Below, in pieces: positions 23,703-35,685 of a DNA stretch of 64,000 bases. Origin of the DNA: Taenia hydatigena. Lineage: Eukaryota; Platyhelminthes; Cestoda; Cyclophyllidea; Taeniidae. Under the pieces are notes generated by a model. It saw only the letters and a list, made by a program, of their open reading frames with translations. It was not told the origin of the DNA and made no database searches. The stretch covers positions 25,763,232 through 25,827,231 of the forward strand of contig JADWOT020000001.1 in assembly GCA_036345935.2 (NCBI GenBank), read 5' to 3'. A program made the position numbers and the translations under genes. Positions within the stretch are counted from its first letter, which is position 1, and each line of letters begins with the position of its first letter.

Positions 23703-25573
23703 AGTGCGGCAAGTTGGTCTTGACGCTCCCAATTTTGGGCTTTGTGGTAGGCATTGGAGACTTGATAGCTTGGAAGAAAGCAGTGCCGTTTCGACCACTT
23801 GACAATGCTCTCCGTTGCATTGGAAAACTAAATCGACATACCACACTCGTGTTGTCTGGCTTCATTCTAGTGTCTCGGCCAGTGCACAAGCATGGTGGAT
23901 TTGGTACTGATTCGCTTTGATAGATGAGAACAGCTAGCAAACGCCATCGTGCCTAGCACACGCCCTCTCCTTCAAGCGATTGCAGTGATGGGAGTGGCCA
24001 GTATCCATAATCTGGCAGCCACGCGCAGAGGCAAGTCGAAGCTTAGCATGACCTCCGTTCCTGCATGCGATGACACGAACTCATTCAAGTACAGTCGAGT
24101 ACTCGTCTGTGAAAAAGAGAATAATGTGCATTGAATGCCCTTTTGTTTGCGAGAGTATGTAGTGTGGAATCACAGTGTGCTCCAAAGTGATGTTAAATGA
24201 GTCTTCCTAAGGTAGCTGTAAGGAGAGGTACAGATTGCTTGCTCACTCCTCCTAAGCCTTGTTTGTCTCAATTAATTTAACCTGGTCTCCTAAGGTAGGC
24301 ATCAGGTCAGTAGCTCGCCTTGTCTCTCCAAATTCTTACCAATCTCTCCCATACATGAAGGCGATTCTTCACACAATACCAATGCACCCTAGTCAGTCAT
24401 ACAACAGTTAACGTGTTGTTGGTGGATTAACAAGGCAATACGGAGTCCATGACCGTGAAAAGAGCAAAAGTTCTTCATTCTATGTGACTTTCACGCCGAT
24501 ACTTGCACAATCCTCCCACTCAACTGAGTGCCAGGTGAGCCGTTGTGGCTGACCCAGACAAATGAGCTGAAGTGCATCAAATGGTGGGTTGAGAGAAACT
24601 TCTAAGAATGTCAGTAAAACAAAGTCACTCCACTGGCTACGTGGTTCAGCCAAGAATTTCACCACGGTGGGATGAGACCTTACTGATCATGAATTGGAGC
24701 AATAGCTACAGGACTTCCTTGGAGGGTTAAAAGTCCATGCAGATTTTTGGGGATGTGTAGGTGATGGGAACTCAGTGGCTTGTCGGCTCTATGTTCCGCA
24801 GACATCCAAAATGCAGTAGTTGCGGTTCGACTAAGCATTGCAATATTTAACGATGTAGGAATCAAATTCTTGAAGATCAAAACACGACTTGGGAAGCCTT
24901 TGAATGTTATGTCTATCATTGGTCATTTGGAAGAGCGAGGTGAGTGAGGAGGGAAGGTGTCTGTAGTCAAGCTAAACTATTCAATCGTTTTATGTGCAAA
25001 ATTAATTGGGAGAAACGGCTTCCTGACCATTCACTCAATGAGGGCGTGCAGATGGGTGTTTTGTGGTTTCAGAATCCAAGGGCTCGCCATGCGCTTGCTA
25101 GCATGGCATGTTAATTCACACGAAATCAGTCTAACTTGCATGATAGGGAAGTGGGCGATATGTGGGTTAGAAGAAATCGGTGCCACATGCCATGCTTTCC
25201 GAGATGTGATCTCATTGCTACAGGTGGCACCACCCAGTCGTGTGATCCGCCACTTCGCGACTACAATTGTTTCCTGCTTTCCGAGGTCTTGGATGTATGT
25301 ATGTGTGTGTGTCAACAACCTCACGATAATCTACGTCAAGCTGAAGGAGACTGGAAGCTTCACCAGCCAATCCTTTTCACTGTCCTGAATAATAAACCAT
25401 TGTTGGGAGTCCTAAAGAAAGCCTACACATTTGCATTCTACACAAATAGAGCCTTTTTGCACCTCAATGATGACATGCCTCAAGGTTGGAGTTGAGTCCA
25501 CCCACGCAACCCACCACGGATTGCACAATGTGAGCACAACACGCGTGCATTCTAGGTCAACATCATGGCATCC

Positions 25574-25609
25574 CATAGGCTCATTTGAATGTGGCTTATT
25601 GCTATAAAA
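25574..25609 (+). promoter_or_regulatory. Core promoter of gene C
   Basis: CATAGGCTCATTT (25574-25586) and a consensus TATAAAA (25603-25609) precede the ATG at 25642 by 32 bp. The leader carries TTTGTGAG. If transcription starts about 30 bp after the TATA box, the 5' UTR is only around ten bases. Confidence 0.65.
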
Positions 25610-25641
25610 GCCTTATGGTTTGTGAGAACGAGCCATTCAAC

Positions 25642-27669
25642 ATGCTGAAGACGGTCCTTCAATTCAGCCTCGTGATAGTGTTGACCACCCTGTGGGCTGT
25701 GGATAGCGGTGCGGCCAGTGGTATGTTCTTCTCCAATATTTCACTCTGCTAACCGTGCGTGAATAGGCGTTTGACAAACACCACAACTTGCTTTGTTGGT
25801 CAGTCTCCCTCATTGTCTTCACGCATCACTCTAAGCATTCACTCATTTCGCCCTAGCCCTAAGCCCATTCCTCACCGCCATTGTGACATGCATGGAAGGT
25901 TGCCATTATAGGTGTGGAAATATATTTCCACATAATTGTGACTCTGACATAACATTGTGTATCAGTAACGATGAGGTCTGCTACTTATTACCCTATGCGG
26001 CACACACACTGCTTAAGTCAGACTGGGCGATGATGGAATGCTCCTCCATCCCTACACTAATTTCATGATGTTGGGTGCAAACAGCAGACAATTTTGTGAT
26101 CAAACGTAAGGTGAAGCGCTAATGCATTTGCTCAACAATGTATCTCTCTTGTTCTTTTAGAATTGTCGGTGACAAAGGAGCCAAGAGCCGCAGTGTCCAA
26201 ACTTCCGTCTACCTTCAATTGGAGCCGAATTAATCCCGACTTCATTGAGTTGACTTGGAATGTTACCGAATTAATCAGGCAGGGTGCAAGGGTAATTCGT
26301 CTCACTGCCATGGGAGCTTCTTACTTCTACTTCGGCATGAACTTTACTGTGGTTACAGATGGGAGACTCAGTCTTAGTAATTTAAGACCCAATTCCACCT
26401 TCGATGTGACCGTGGATGTGCTGTTCGCCACTGGCCACACTCGCAATTACACCGATGTTGTCACTACAGCGCCCAAAAGTAAGCTTGTGCGCGCAGTTCT
26501 CATGCATATCTCTGCATTTTTAATTTTGATTTAATGATATGTAATGCTCAAACACGTTTGCTTGACAATGCCTCCATCTTGCTTTGTGCGAAGAGTCTTC
26601 GCTTCCGTCTTACTTCAATTGGAGCCGAATTGGTCCTGACTTCATTGAGTTGAGTTGGAACGTTACCAAATTGGAGAAGCTGCACGCAAGCGTAATTCGT
26701 CTCACTGCGATGGGCCTCTCTTACCACTACTTCGGCATGAACTTTACAGTGGTTTCAGATGGAAGCCTCATGCTTAGCCACCTAAGACCCAATTCGATCT
26801 TCAAAGTGATTGTGGAAGTGCTGCGCCTTTCTGGCCACACTCACGTTTACGTCGATTATGTCACAACAGCACCCAAAGGTGAGAATGTGCGCGTGGTTCT
26901 GCTGCATAACTCAGTATTCGATTCGTGATTATTTTAAACACAGGGCTCTAATACGTTTGCTTGACACTGCCTCTATCTTTCTTTGTATGAAGTGTCTCCG
27001 CTTCCTCCTTACTTCGAATGGAGCCAAATTGGTCCGGACTTCATTCAGTTGAGTTGGAATATTTACGCATTGGGTAGCGACTACGCAGACATAGTCCAGA
27101 TCTCTGCAAGGGGAATCTCCTACTACTTCAGCGGGATGAACTTTACAGGATACAAATATGGAAGCCTCATCCTTGACAAACTAAGGCCCAATTCCGCATA
27201 CAATGTTACTGTAAAAGTGATAAAAATAGGTCATTTCGTTAGAGCCTACTACGATATTGTCACTACGGCGTCCAAAGGTAAGCTTGTGCATACACTTCTA
27301 ATGCATAACTCCACATTTTATTCCGTTGTTGCATATTCCGTAGCAAGTCGTGAAAGCGAATGCTCATTTTATTGTTATGCCTCGGCTAGCAATGTTTACT
27401 ACATCGCGCCACCTTGTCGCTCTACATACATGTATTTTGTATTTACCCTAGCAACACGAATCGCTCTTACCCCCCATACACCTACCGATAGAAGAAAGTA
27501 AGTTAGGGCAAATATTTGGACGTTTCCTGCTGCAGAAATTATCACAACCCGTTGCTTGCCATCACCGTATTATTCTTTTCCCACTGTAGACTGCTGCGGT
27601 AAGGGATGTGCGCCAGCCGACCATCATTCGCGTCTGCCCAACGACAGTGTCATATCTCACTTTCAATGA
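25642..27669 (+). CDS. Gene C: secreted protein with three tandem FnIII domains and Cys tail
   Basis: Five exons, 25642-25720, 26161-26478, 26594-26878, 26993-27277 and 27590-27669, join with phase-1 GT-AG introns into an open frame of 348 aa. Exon 1 is a signal peptide (MLKTVLQFSL start, then VLTTLW, Ala-rich cleavage region). Exons 2-4 are one FnIII each (~95-106 aa), sharing YFNWSRIGPDFIELSWNV, MNFT, LRPNS and TTAPK landmarks; each keeps the B-strand Trp. Sequons are dense (NWS, NVT, NFT, NST, NYT in the first domain). Exon 5 encodes a short tail with CCGKGC and no hydrophobic anchor, so the product is probably secreted. Introns 2 and 3 (115 and 114 bp) are similar, showing tandem exon duplication. 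The architecture is that of taeniid oncosphere antigens, with more FnIII repeats than the single-domain EG95 form. Exon 5 could instead start at 27538 in the same frame, adding 52 nt less one base of phase. Confidence 0.82.
26161..27277 (+). repeat. Three tandem FnIII exons with shared introns
   Basis: The ~400-bp unit of one FnIII exon plus one ~115-bp intron occurs as exon 2 + intron 2, exon 3 + intron 3 and exon 4. The introns share a start like GTrAGmwTGTGCGCGyrGTTC and an end with CGTTTGCTTGACAmTGCCTC. Exons 2 and 3 are closest; exon 4 is more divergent and is the one resembling the 3' half of the single FnIII in F. Confidence 0.8.
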
Positions 27670-27732
27670 CTCTATCGTCACAAGCACAAGCTTCTCTTAT
27701 GCTCGCTTCATTCCCCTCACTTTTGCTTCAAT

Positions 27733-27738
27733 AATAAA
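27733..27738 (+). terminator. Poly(A) signal of gene C
   Basis: AATAAA lies 64 bp after the stop codon at 27667-27669. The same hexamer is kept at the equivalent place in F. Confidence 0.5.
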
Positions 27739-27739
27739 G

Positions 27740-28900
27740 TCTTGGAAATGGTCACCTCCTCTGTTGTTGAACGCCTAAGAGCTGGTATTCGGCTGGTTAC
27801 AATCGTAAGCAACCTCATGCCATGGAGGCTTCATACCTGCATGCAAGCTTCTATCTCCCACTACAACCAACGCATGACTCCACTACCTGGCCACCGTGTC
27901 GCAACGAAGCGACGCATGTAACAAGGAAGGCGTTAGAGTATGAAGGAGTTCTCAGTGCTGCTATCCGCATATTGAACTTGCTCATGTCTTCAATTTCATG
28001 TCAAACTGCATCAAGAACAATAAGGCACTCACAGTCAACGGAGGGAGGCTCATTGTGTAAGGCATTTGGAAGTACGTGTCTGTGTGTACTGCTTCAGAAT
28101 GAGTTCGAAGTGTCGGAAGCGGACATACGAATTCTTGTGCCCTTTTCATCTACATCAAGCATTGGCCTCAAATCACTAAGTCTCTGGCGCACAAACATCC
28201 ATATCAATGCCGTGCACGTTTACTTCGGTGCAGAAGCAGGACCAATAGCCACAGTGTGAGGCAGCAGCGCGCTAGTGCTACAAACCGTACTGGGACAGAC
28301 AAAATCAACGTCTACACCTACTTATTGAGAATTGTGGCCCTCGGCAGCCGCTTTCATGCATACAGACGCTGTCCACCATCTCAGTGTCCCAACACCAAGC
28401 AGGTCTCTTACCCCCTATCAACATCTCCGAACTTACTGTATAGGAGCGCATTGTGGTGCCTCTGCGGAAAAAGAATTGATAATGAGAGTATAATAACTCA
28501 GATGTCACTGCATAACCCGCCTAGTCTCCATACAGTTGACATTCGCCTTCCTTGTAAGAAGGGTCACTGTTGCTGCTACACAATCTGCTTCAACTTTAGG
28601 AGATTATGCCTAGTGCGCTCTCAGGTGTAAATAGTCCCCAAATAGTTTCAAGTGTACGTGCCACTGGCAGCAGACACTGACCATCATCAGCCCACAATTC
28701 ATTTCTGGCGGCCACAATAATACCGCCCACTTGACGAGTTTATTTAGATTATTCAAAAGTTAATGAACTAACTCCAAATTAAGACTTATCATTTGGTGGA
28801 AACATAGAGACTGCTTGGTCAACGCTGAAAGGTCCCGTCTCCAAAGCTGACTGCACTTGGCATACCCATGTCGCATATGCTTGCATCACGCCTCTATCAA
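27740..28900. other. Downstream flank of gene C, conserved in block X only
   Basis: The region aligns inverted with 54860-56300. Open frames here (for example 27822-28259 and 28256-28630) are not kept intact in the partner and have no recognisable domain. Confidence 0.4.
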
Positions 28901-28949
28901 CTGATAGCCAAAAAACATCGTCTCATCACCCTTCCTTCCACAGTGAGTC

Positions 28950-30100
28950 ATCAGAAATTGAGCCTTACTTCCGCAACAACGAACGACTTGTTAATGATAG
29001 GGGCAGCTTGCCTCACATGGCGTACAACAGAAGCCCTTCCCTCTCTGGCCCATTACAGTGTAAGCAGAAAGCATGACCAAGTTATGCTGAAACGTGAAAG
29101 TGAATGACCAACAAGTATTTGCAAGACGAATTCGCCCCTGTACAAGCAATCCATTCTCACAGTGTGACCATATACCCCATCCATTAAGCAATGCTAAGAA
29201 TGTCAACTTGTGTGCTGCATTCCACACGCAACTGCTACTATGCAGCATTTCAGCAGTGCTGCCATCCAGCTCTAATACTAGCAGCACTGAGGTGCTGCAT
29301 ACTGAAGGAGGGACACGTGTGCTGCAATGCAGTTGCGACGGCAAATGTGCATCCCACTTCTTCACAATTGCATGAAGACCCTCAGTCAAGCGTGCGGGTA
29401 CACTTAACTACGAAGCGGAGGAAAGGCTATTCGCGTGGAACATGGAGGAAGAGTGGACGAGAACAGAAGGAATGCGTGAAGTGGTGCACACCAAAGCGCG
29501 ACTCAGGAGAGTATTCATTAAATTTCGACATAGAAGACCACCGTCGATAATAAGGACAACACATCTAGTAGATAGGCAAACGGTGACAACGAGAACACCA
29601 GCCGTTATCCACGAAATCTATAAGGATTCGCATGGTTGAATGCGCCATTGACACGCAAAGGCTTGTCGCTGTTTGTCACCTACGTACCACATGGATAAGG
29701 ATTCACGGTCTCAAGTTGACTGCGATGGTAAGAGACAACATTCATCTATCTTGGTCACCTAAGCGTCCTCAACTCAACTTCATTTCATCAACTGACCTGT
29801 AGGCCCACTACCAATCCGTGGCACCAAATCTCCTTCCTCCCTCGTCACATTGTCGACGACACCAATGCCGACTGGCAACTGAGGCGGACCCACATGTCAC
29901 CCAGTCAGATAACGCCACTGAGACGACTGCACCAGCTGGGCTAGCTGCCACCTCGCCGCAATGCTCATTTAACCGCCTACCTACTCATGCCACCTGATTT
30001 CGCAACCCTAATACGCAAGACTTATTCACCTCCCCCTTCTCATTACAAGGCTTTCCAACTTCCATTGCTCGTCACGCCTATCAATTCTTCCTCCAACTCG
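28950..30100. other. Unique segment, no gene supported
   Basis: There is no partner elsewhere in the window. The sequence becomes richer in G+C towards 29.8 kb. Short overlapping frames on both strands (29094-29375, 29191-29550, 29442-29639) lack domains and splice evidence. Confidence 0.3.
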
Positions 30101-30427
30101 CAACTAACTGACCTTCTGAGCTACTTCGATTCTCCCTAGTCGGCGCAAATCGAGTCCTCCACACACCCATGACTGGATCACTCAGCCCACCTAGGACAAT
30201 AATCCACTCCATGTACTCGCGGTAGTTGCAAGAGCAGAAGACATGCAACACCTCAAATCTCAGCACCATGTGGCATTGTAAGGGCAACAATGACTGTGGT
30301 GGCGATCAACGAATCAGCAATAACCTGCAGCATTTCATGGGAATCACCCAATGTGAGGTTGCTGATCAGACTACTTGGTGAGCGGTAACGCAAGTTGTTG
30401 GGAGGAAAAAGAAAGAATGGCAAGTCG

Positions 30428-30900
30428 TCAAACGAAGGGGTTGAGAGGGTGGAAAGTGGCATTAGCTCCAGCTGCAGCAGCAGCAGCAGCCATGGTGGGA
30501 TTCTGCAATTGTAGTGGCTGCTGCAACTGTGCTTGTTGCAGTTGCATTTGTTGCACTGCCAATTGGTTCGGAAGGACGCCAATGGCACGTGGTGGAAAGG
30601 CTGACACCTGACCACCATCCATCACTGCCGCAGGACATTCACTCAACGCGTTTTGGGGTTGGAAACACTGCATCGCTTGAAGTCGCGATCCGGACATTGA
30701 ATTTAACGGCTGCAATGCAGGTACACAACAACACCCATCGTCTGTTACTACCGCATCATTTACACAAGAGAACGCCACTCGATTGCGCAATGCGATTCCA
30801 ATCACCAAACAATGGCAAGAACGAAATCGCAAATCAAGCAGTGGATTTAAATAACTCCTCGTCACAAATTCGTGACTGGCAACAGTGAGCGTTGGAATGT
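30428..30900 (-). pseudogene. Gln/Ala-rich coding relic, possibly a processed pseudogene
   Basis: A 145-codon minus-strand frame contains LAVQQMQLQQAQLQQPLQLQ followed by an MAAAAAAAGANATF run, typical low-complexity coding sequence of a regulatory or RNA-binding protein. A CTG/CAG run (30472-30491) encodes the poly-Ala. Beyond it the frame breaks (TGA after NPFV), and the next 120 bases read well only in another frame (SLISNLTLGDSHEMLQVIAD). Upstream, about 30900-31010 on the minus strand, a GTNCKRTSHSAFPLH peptide faintly recalls a CCCH zinc finger with substituted cysteines. The segment has no introns and no duplicate here. A decayed retrocopy is the best reading, and the parent gene is not identified. 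Confidence 0.3.
30472..30491. repeat. GCA/TGC trinucleotide microsatellite
   Basis: About six perfect GCA units within the Gln/Ala-rich relic. On the minus strand they read as GCT codons for Ala. Confidence 0.85.
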
Positions 30901-31299
30901 AAAGGAAATGCTGAGTGCGAGGTACGCTTGCAGTTTGTGCCCATTCGTAGCTTTACCACAAACGACAGGCACGGAGGGGTAGAGGGAGTGGTTGGTCACG
31001 TCCACGTTTATCCGTCAATCCGGATTGAGAGTAGGTGCGTCAATGGAAAAATGGGCCAGTTTCCTCGTGCCTTAGTTATTGCGAATGGGAATGAGTGCGT
31101 TTGACAGGAGCATGACTCCGACCTGGGGGCGATTTATGCCTTCCTCGAGGCGTCCACGTGTGACGATTACACATCCCCGTCGACACCCCACCAAGGCCAC
31201 CACAACGAGATTTGAGGGCACAACTCGCGTGTGATCCCCACAATCAGGCAAATTTGGGATTCCAATTAACATAAACATTTTCCATGCTCAATTTTGGCG

Positions 31300-33395
31300 T
31301 TATTTGTCTTGCATTAGAGCATTAGAGCCCTCCTGTCACACGAAAGACTCGATATGATATAAACGCAGAGGTCCGTTCTGCGAAGTTGACTTTGCCAAAG
31401 AAATTGAACATCATTCAATGCATTTTATTCATCTGCCTCACTCTACGCTACCTCCATGTCTGGACGCTAAGAATGGAAATCAGATGATTGTGGTCTGCAA
31501 CATAGTTAATTTCGTCGAATGCAGGTCTAAAAGGAACTATCAACTCAAAATTAAAATCAGCGCCTTTGCACTGCTCGGAAGTAGTCATCAAAGATAGGCA
31601 CCTCAGATTTGCAACAGTGGGCGTACAGAAGGCAACCGATTCATTCCAATGGGGAGAAGGGAACATGCCATACAAACCGCAAGGCTAGAACATCGCTAGA
31701 AGTTAGGGATAGATTATAGGCATTTGCACCCAACCTTAACGCCGCTGATTCTAAAAGAAACATAGCAATAAGATAGGCAAGATGAAATTTTACAAGAAAA
31801 CACTGTCGGTTTTGTATGGTCACGATTGACACACACATTGGTTTTGACTCCACAAACAGACAGAGGTTGTCCTTTCATCTGGACGTGCTGAAGGGCCTAA
31901 GACGAGACGAAAGTCCCTACGAGTGTTGAATTTTCGTGAGTACACGTAAGTGATGGAAGAAGAAATGTTGCATGATTTAGATTGCATCGTCTGCAAAATA
32001 TCGCGAGAAATGTGCAATATGTTGAAGCGTACTGGGCCACAATCTTGGGGCTCTGATCAGAAAATGGAGCTTGTGCCACGTGCCCTTGTGCTTTGATAGG
32101 CAGAAAACGAATCAGGTGCAATAAATTTAGGTGATGTACGCAAGTCGTCACATTTTCAGCGTAGAGAACAGGCATGCATGTTTAAAAGCCCTGTTTTGGA
32201 CAGTGCTCGACAGCGTATAGTGGTAAACAATTCAATGCTATTACCGGAACGCAACATTAACACGAAAGATTTGAGTGTAGAATGAACGAGGAATAGGTGG
32301 CGAGTCATTCGTTGCACGTGCTGATGTGCAATATTAAAGTTGAGATTAAAAATGGTGATGGTGTCTGAAGTGTCCACAGTAAGGAGGACAAATTGGTGCA
32401 ATAATGTGTTGCAGGGAAATGTGGAAATAGATGTGGTGAACTTGTCGTGAGATGTCAATTGCTTCACGTCAAAAAGATTCGATCCCTGACTGACGTTCGA
32501 GCTGATGATGAGGAGTACTCAAGCAGACAGATTTGAACTTTGAACCGTTCGCCACCTTTTGTGCTGCCTTGTCTAGCATATTTGATCGCTGCTTAGGAAA
32601 GTTGAAAGGATCAGCTGTCCTTTTCTCCGGCCACACTTAATCCTACGAGGAGTGGTGAGATGGTACCGATTGCGTTAAGTAGAAATTCGGTGCATCGGCT
32701 TTCATAACGAAATTTGTTATTTAGGACAAAATGGATAGCATTTGGTCTTTCAAATGGGAAAGACGGTTACTGGGCTATAGGAGGCTAATAAAAGTCACCA
32801 AAGTGCCATGAAATTGACATGAAGCAGAAAAAGGAACTGAAATATTGGACCAGCTTTCCACCCAACCATTTTAATTTTGCTTAGATGCGCTACTGTTAGG
32901 GGTTTTGCTGGAAACAAAGCTTGTACTATACGATAGCATGCATTTCATCAGTCGGTATGCCTTGACAGTAGGCTGCATACCACCGACCCTACTCCATGTG
33001 CCTAGTAGCATGAATTTTGGCCTCTAAGATACTAAAGTGGTTGTAAATCGCTGTATGGCTTATTGATAAAAGCCAGATCAAATCAACAGCGGTCCTCTAC
33101 GCCTCATTTCGTACGCCCTTGTGCAAAAGCGTAGGAATGATTTTCGCCAATAATTTCTCTCACTTGTCATTTATGGCCGTCTTCTTTTCTATTTATGCAT
33201 AGCATTAGTAATTATGCATCGTCATTCAATGAAAATTAGTTTTTAGTTTCCATAGCCTCTAGTAAAACTTGTGAACAAGAGAATTAGGAGATTTCACCTT
33301 TTTAGTTTTAATATGAAGGCGCAAACACTTCATCATCAATTTAAAAACATCGTTTAATAACATTTACCACATCAGAACTCGCATTGTCCCTCGTA
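31300..33395. other. Intergenic, no gene seen
   Basis: AT-rich single-copy sequence. Short frames on the minus strand at 31448-32467 have no domain, no cluster-type signal exon and no partner copy. Confidence 0.4.
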
Positions 33396-33399
33396 GAAT

Positions 33400-34810
33400 T
33401 TGACAAATGAGATTGTAAAACCGATCTTTCTTGACAAAATTGCAAGCTGTTCAACTATTGTTTCTCGTGCATTGTTCAGGTGCTACTATATTCAGTTCCT
33501 ATCAACTGCTTGTGTCGACCAAGTTCCATTCATGCATATCTCTCCAATCATGTCCTATTGGGTTTTATTTTGCGTGTGTTTAGGCTGATGACCATATCAG
33601 AGGTTCGGCTGTGTGATTTTATTTTCATCGTAGCAGTCTTAGAAGTTCCTTTGAACCAGCACAGTTCATATCCCTAGGCATGCCACAACATCTCATCTGT
33701 TAGGCGATAGAGCACACGTGTGCTCGTTTCTTGACTTTATCCGTGCTCATCCTGCACAAAGGTGGTGTAATTCGGTGGTACAGTATTTATTCTCCTTTGA
33801 TCAGCCATAGCTGTTTGTGAGCTGATTGACACACAACTAAGAATGTGATAAAGACTATTAGTCCAACGGCACTAAATCCCATGATTGACGGTGGTCATTT
33901 GTAGTCAACAAGCAGAAAATCTCACGAATAGATCGAAGACTATATGCAGCAGTAAATTATTGCTCAGAGCGTGCGGCATGTGCAGCCGCCTTCTGTCAAG
34001 TCAACCACCCTTCGCACGCATATCAAAATAGTTGGGTGCAAACAGCCCGGATTATCACGCCATGACACCGAGTGCTATTATCCCTCAACATCCAGTTAGC
34101 CACGTGGAACAATGCACGTGAGATAATGCGGGTAAAATTGTTATTTTACCGTGAAATTCTTTAAAAACTTAAAAGCCATTTAGTGAACCGCTGCAGCTCA
34201 CATGACACTCGCTTGAATAAAAGAAGTGAAAGGTTCTTCTTTCAGAGGGTCGCATAAAATTTGTCGACTTCATTCCTCCTACATCCATGGGCTCATGCGT
34301 ATTCTCTCACTCTGCTTGTGCTGCGCTAGAAATATTATTTCCATTTAGCAATGCATTTATTTGCAATGATTTTGCTCTAACGGGTGATAAGAACGCCGAT
34401 GTTGGGTACCCAGCGCTACGAAATGTGATGGATCATGTGACGGGTTAAAAGGTTCTTCAAAGTTGTTTGCAACAAAACCAAAAGCAAACAGGCGACAATC
34501 TGTTTCAATCGCCAGTCCCGACTTTTGCCGAATAAAACACAATAGGGATTGATTGGAGGAAGATGCACGAAACAGCATTTGGTTCAACTCCATCAAACTC
34601 TTCGCTTGTTTTCAAAGTCCCGGTTTCGCGTCAACGAGCTTACAAAGGAGCAGACGTGGACGAAGTTAGTTAAAGGCTGTATCTACCCGGTGCGATCAAT
34701 ATTGCGTAACGAACACATAAAACGCCATGGAAGAACTGGCAAGGCGCCAATCAAGTTGTGGGGTCACTTTCCAACTGTGCCATTTCGCACATGATTCAAC
34801 ACTGTATTCT
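33400..34810. repeat. Degenerate dispersed repeats in opposed orientations
   Basis: 33480-33700 carries the plus-strand form of the first dispersed family (TGTGTGATTTTATTTTCATCG, then TTAGAAGTTCCTTTGAACC). 34357-34600 carries a minus-strand form (FEEPFNPSHD and HPLEQNHCK are the diverged counterparts of LEVSLNP and HSVEQN). 33850-34110 matches 7213-7480 inverted. All frames are interrupted. Confidence 0.4.
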
Positions 34811-34819
34811 TTCTGCATC

Positions 34820-35685
34820 AATAACCACACATCTTTTTCATTGTAATCTTCGTTGGTTACTAAACCATTTCTTTCGTGGATTTGAAGATACCCTTTCCTA
34901 TGCACTAGACTGAACGTGACACCCAGTTGTCGAGATCAAACGGATTATTTGACAAGTAATCCCACCTCCGAATCAAGTCTTTTGAATGCTGTTTGCCCCA
35001 CCGAGTGACAAGAGAGCTGTTATGGCTTACCAAAAGCTATGAGCCGTATTTGATCATATACTAAGATGAAAGAGACTTCAAAGCATGTTACGAAGAAACA
35101 AATTCACGTGATCGACAGTCTTTACTAGCTGTCGGTCTCAACGCCTGTAAAATAAATTCCTATAAGTGATGCACACGAATGTAAAGCTGCAAGTGCAACC
35201 AGGTGGTGGGGCAGAATGCGAAATGCAATATAGTAAAGCTGAGATTCGACTGAAAAATGGTGAGGCATCTATCAAAATCGCATCAACCGGAACGTTTGAA
35301 AACCAGCGCAAGGTCTTATGTGCCGAAATTGTAATGATATGGCAAAAATTTGTATTAAAACAACAAGGAAAGGAAGAGGTTATTGAAGAAAATTTCAACG
35401 GAACTTGTGGGAAATAAGCATACTCTACATGACCAATGGTGGGACACTGGTAATGAGATGTAAGAAGCAAAAAAGGACGTTGTTGAATGTCTAGAGAGAG
35501 AAAGCTGTAGTGGATTATATGTTACTATTGAGCATGTCGTGGTAGTTCGAGAATCTCAAATGCATAAGCTCATGTGTGTCAATCTGCAAACAATAGTTCA
35601 AGCAGATTTTCGGTACTTCTAGGCTGTATTCACACGAATCTAAGGGAATTGTTAAGGAGTTTATGCTAAACAAACCTGGAATTTC
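34820..35685. other. Intergenic, no gene seen
   Basis: A short match to 43735-43780 (GTGGGAAATrAGCATACT) is the only repeat noticed. The 83-codon plus-strand frame at 35166-35417 has a charged, Lys/Glu-rich end but no recognisable domain. Confidence 0.3.

Larger units (their letters stand above)
18345..28900. repeat. Segmental duplication block X, copy 1 (inverted partner 54860-64000)
   Basis: Collinear inverted matches run the whole length: 18360-18450 with the last ~100 bp of the window; 19560-19630 with 62640-62710; 23500-23690 with 59515-59705; 24480-25400 with 57820-58680; the signal exon at 25642 with 57565; the FnIII region; the CCGKGC tail exon at 27590 with 56441; and 28800-28880 with 54860-54950. 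The partner is ~1.4 kb shorter, mainly through loss of two FnIII exons and of most of 22000-23150. It contains intact gene C, P copy 2 and the 23139-23702 element. Confidence 0.85.

Noticed and set aside
30514..30888. Plus-strand frame with a signal-peptide-like start
   Set aside because: It has no ATG at the start (GTG), and it is antisense to the Gln/Ala-rich frame, whose CAG/GCA codons create the hydrophobic shadow.
32460..32500. tRNA-like B box (GATTCGATCCC)
   Set aside because: No cloverleaf, A box or acceptor stem could be found around it.
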